In this document: in pieces, positions 63,113 through 64,000 of the stretch
How positions within the stretch are numbered: position 1 is the stretch's first letter
Layout of the letters: the number at the start of each line of letters is the position of its first letter
Assembly: GCF_039511225.1 (NCBI RefSeq)
Contig: NZ_CP154261.1
Span: forward strand, 2,418,001 to 2,482,000
Length of the DNA stretch: 64,000 bases
Direction of reading: 5' to 3'
Source of the DNA: Sphingobacterium multivorum
GTDB lineage: Bacteria; Bacteroidota; Bacteroidia; Sphingobacteriales; Sphingobacteriaceae
Program-made: the position numbers and the translations under genes
Notes under the pieces: model-generated
What the model was told of the DNA's origin: nothing
Seen by the model: the letters and a program-made list of their open reading frames with translations, nothing else
Databases searched by the model: none

Positions 63113-63772
63113 ATGAAAAAGATTAAAAGGGTGGTTTTAGTTGTTCTGGTCCTATGCGTAGTAGCCCTGGTTGTTGTGGTGTTAACCAACAGCAATATAA
63201 CGGCTAAAACAGAGTCGGCGATTTTTACCGAACTCACCGATGTGCCAAGAACCAAGGTAGCCATTATTTTTGGTGCTGGTATCAATGGTGATCAGCCAAG
63301 TAGGTATCTGAAAGATAGACTCGATGCCGGGATTTCGTTGTATAAAAACCACAAAGTGGATAAAATATTGTTGTCAGGAGACAACGGAAGAGACGAGTAC
63401 GATGAGCTTAGCGTAATGAAGTTGTACTGTCAGAAAAATGGTATCGATACCACAAAAATTTACATCGATTATGCTGGGTTCGATAGCTACTCGACCATGT
63501 ACCGGGCAAAATATATATTTAATGTTGATACGGCAATTTTGGTATCTCAAAAATATCATCTAAATAGATGTGTTTATCTGGGTGATAAATTGGGCATAAA
63601 ATCATTCGGTTATAGTGCGGATCGAGGAGTTTATCAGGGATATAAATACTATGCATTTAGAGAAAAACTATCGGTTGCGAAAGCCGTTTTGGATATCATG
63701 AGAAATAGAAAACCAAAGTATTTAGGTAAGCAGGTTGATGTAAACGGAACATCGAATTATACGAAAGAATAA
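63113..63772 (+). CDS. SanA/YdcF-like DUF218 membrane protein
   Basis: 219 residues from ATG 63113; an earlier in-frame start (63038) would lack the anchor at the end. One N-terminal membrane helix (VVLVVLVLCVVALVVVVL) is followed by the DUF218 domain: VAIIFGAGI, DRLDAGISLYKNHKVDKILL and LSGDNGRDEY, then MYRAKYIFNV and YSADRGVYQGYKYYAFRE. SanA-type proteins affect envelope permeability; the enzymatic role is unknown. Confidence 0.85.
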   Translation: MKKIKRVVLVVLVLCVVALVVVVLTNSNITAKTESAIFTELTDVPRTKVAIIFGAGINGDQPSRYLKDRLDAGISLYKNHKVDKILLSGDNGRDEYDELSVMKLYCQKNGIDTTKIYIDYAGFDSYSTMYRAKYIFNVDTAILVSQKYHLNRCVYLGDKLGIKSFGYSADRGVYQGYKYYAFREKLSVAKAVLDIMRNRKPKYLGKQVDVNGTSNYTKE

Positions 63773-63952
63773 GTTATAAGATTTTGTAGGCCCGATTGTA
63801 TTTGATAAACCAATTTCCGATAGCTTAAAAAGGGCTTGTAATGATGGCTGTACTTACATAATGTAAATGATAGGCTTGCGTTGGAATATGGTGGTGTCGC
63901 GATAGGAAATCAATGCTTTTATAATTTAGAATAGGTAGAAAGGACACGCTGT

Positions 63953-64000
63953 ATGAAATTGATCATTAAAATCTTACTATTTGTCATGCATCTCATTTGC
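63953..64000 (+). CDS. start of a gene truncated by the right edge
   Basis: ATG at 63953 preceded by AGAAAGGA (near 63937-63944) opens a frame that reads MKLIIKILLFVMHLIC to the edge. The hydrophobic start suggests a signal peptide or membrane protein. Only 16 codons are present, so nothing more can be said. Confidence 0.5.
   Translation, partial: MKLIIKILLFVMHLIC

Overview
The window looks like chromosome of a Bacteroidota bacterium, most likely Sphingobacteriaceae (Sphingobacterium/Pedobacter-like). The evidence is the protein families: GLPGLI, DUF3667, DUF4142, DUF4838, DUF1573, YaiO barrels, TPR-membrane-AraC regulators and many SPII lipoproteins. Shine-Dalgarno sites are also scarce, a promoter carries the Bacteroidota -7 box TAnnTTTG, and the DNA is moderately AT-rich. 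The genus is an inference. I saw no rRNA, tRNA, CRISPR array or complete insertion sequence.

Layout. 1-4.7 kb: a membrane protein cut by the left edge, a secreted serine hydrolase, an AraC regulator, a methyltransferase and a DUF1801 protein. 5-10.8 kb: a beta-helix/DNRLRE lipoprotein, a VWA + AAA ATPase pair and a DUF3667 membrane protein. 11-12.3 kb: a three-gene MarR operon behind a clear inverted-repeat operator. 12.5-18 kb: a small carbohydrate island (tandem GH43 enzyme, an alpha/alpha-barrel glycosidase and an AraC regulator) with no SusC/SusD pair. 18-25.7 kb: small membrane/stress proteins, an SDR + AraC pair, a heterodimeric ABC exporter with one degenerate ATPase site, and a secreted beta-propeller. 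25.7-36 kb: housekeeping and stress genes (glutathione peroxidase, DNA glycosylase, alpha/beta hydrolase, DUF4142, DinB-like, a pyrophosphatase fusion, a PAS kinase), with decayed genes among them: a helicase relic and a frameshifted cation-diffusion transporter.

36-47.3 kb is the most interesting part. After a TIM-barrel-like lipoprotein and a membrane AraC regulator comes a tight five-gene operon: HEAT-repeat membrane protein, processive GT2 glycosyltransferase, TPR + YaiO outer-membrane barrel, DUF4838 lipoprotein and DUF1573 lipoprotein. The order of jobs (synthase, periplasmic TPR/outer-membrane barrel, periplasmic glycan-active lipoprotein) parallels the Pga poly-GlcNAc machine, but the parts are different families. 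I infer a non-classical exopolysaccharide synthesis and export system. A long leader with two hairpins precedes it, and an ATTTTACCCCCT motif shared with another upstream region of this window lies near it.

47.4-54.9 kb: a tail-anchored protein, a TPR-TM-AraC regulator, an orphan transposase-OrfA-like HTH protein, a CotH-type kinase lipoprotein, another AraC regulator, a lone receiver protein, an SPFH protein and a membrane protein. 55-59.3 kb: a small decayed gene, then a small secreted protein, a GLPGLI protein and a TonB-receptor-like outer-membrane barrel, the last two overlapping. 59.5-64 kb: a membrane protein, SelO, a secreted endonuclease/phosphatase-fold protein, a SanA/YdcF-like protein, and the first 16 codons of a gene that runs off the right edge.

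Six AraC-type regulators in 64 kb, most beside surface or glycan genes, suggest an accessory, environment-responsive region.
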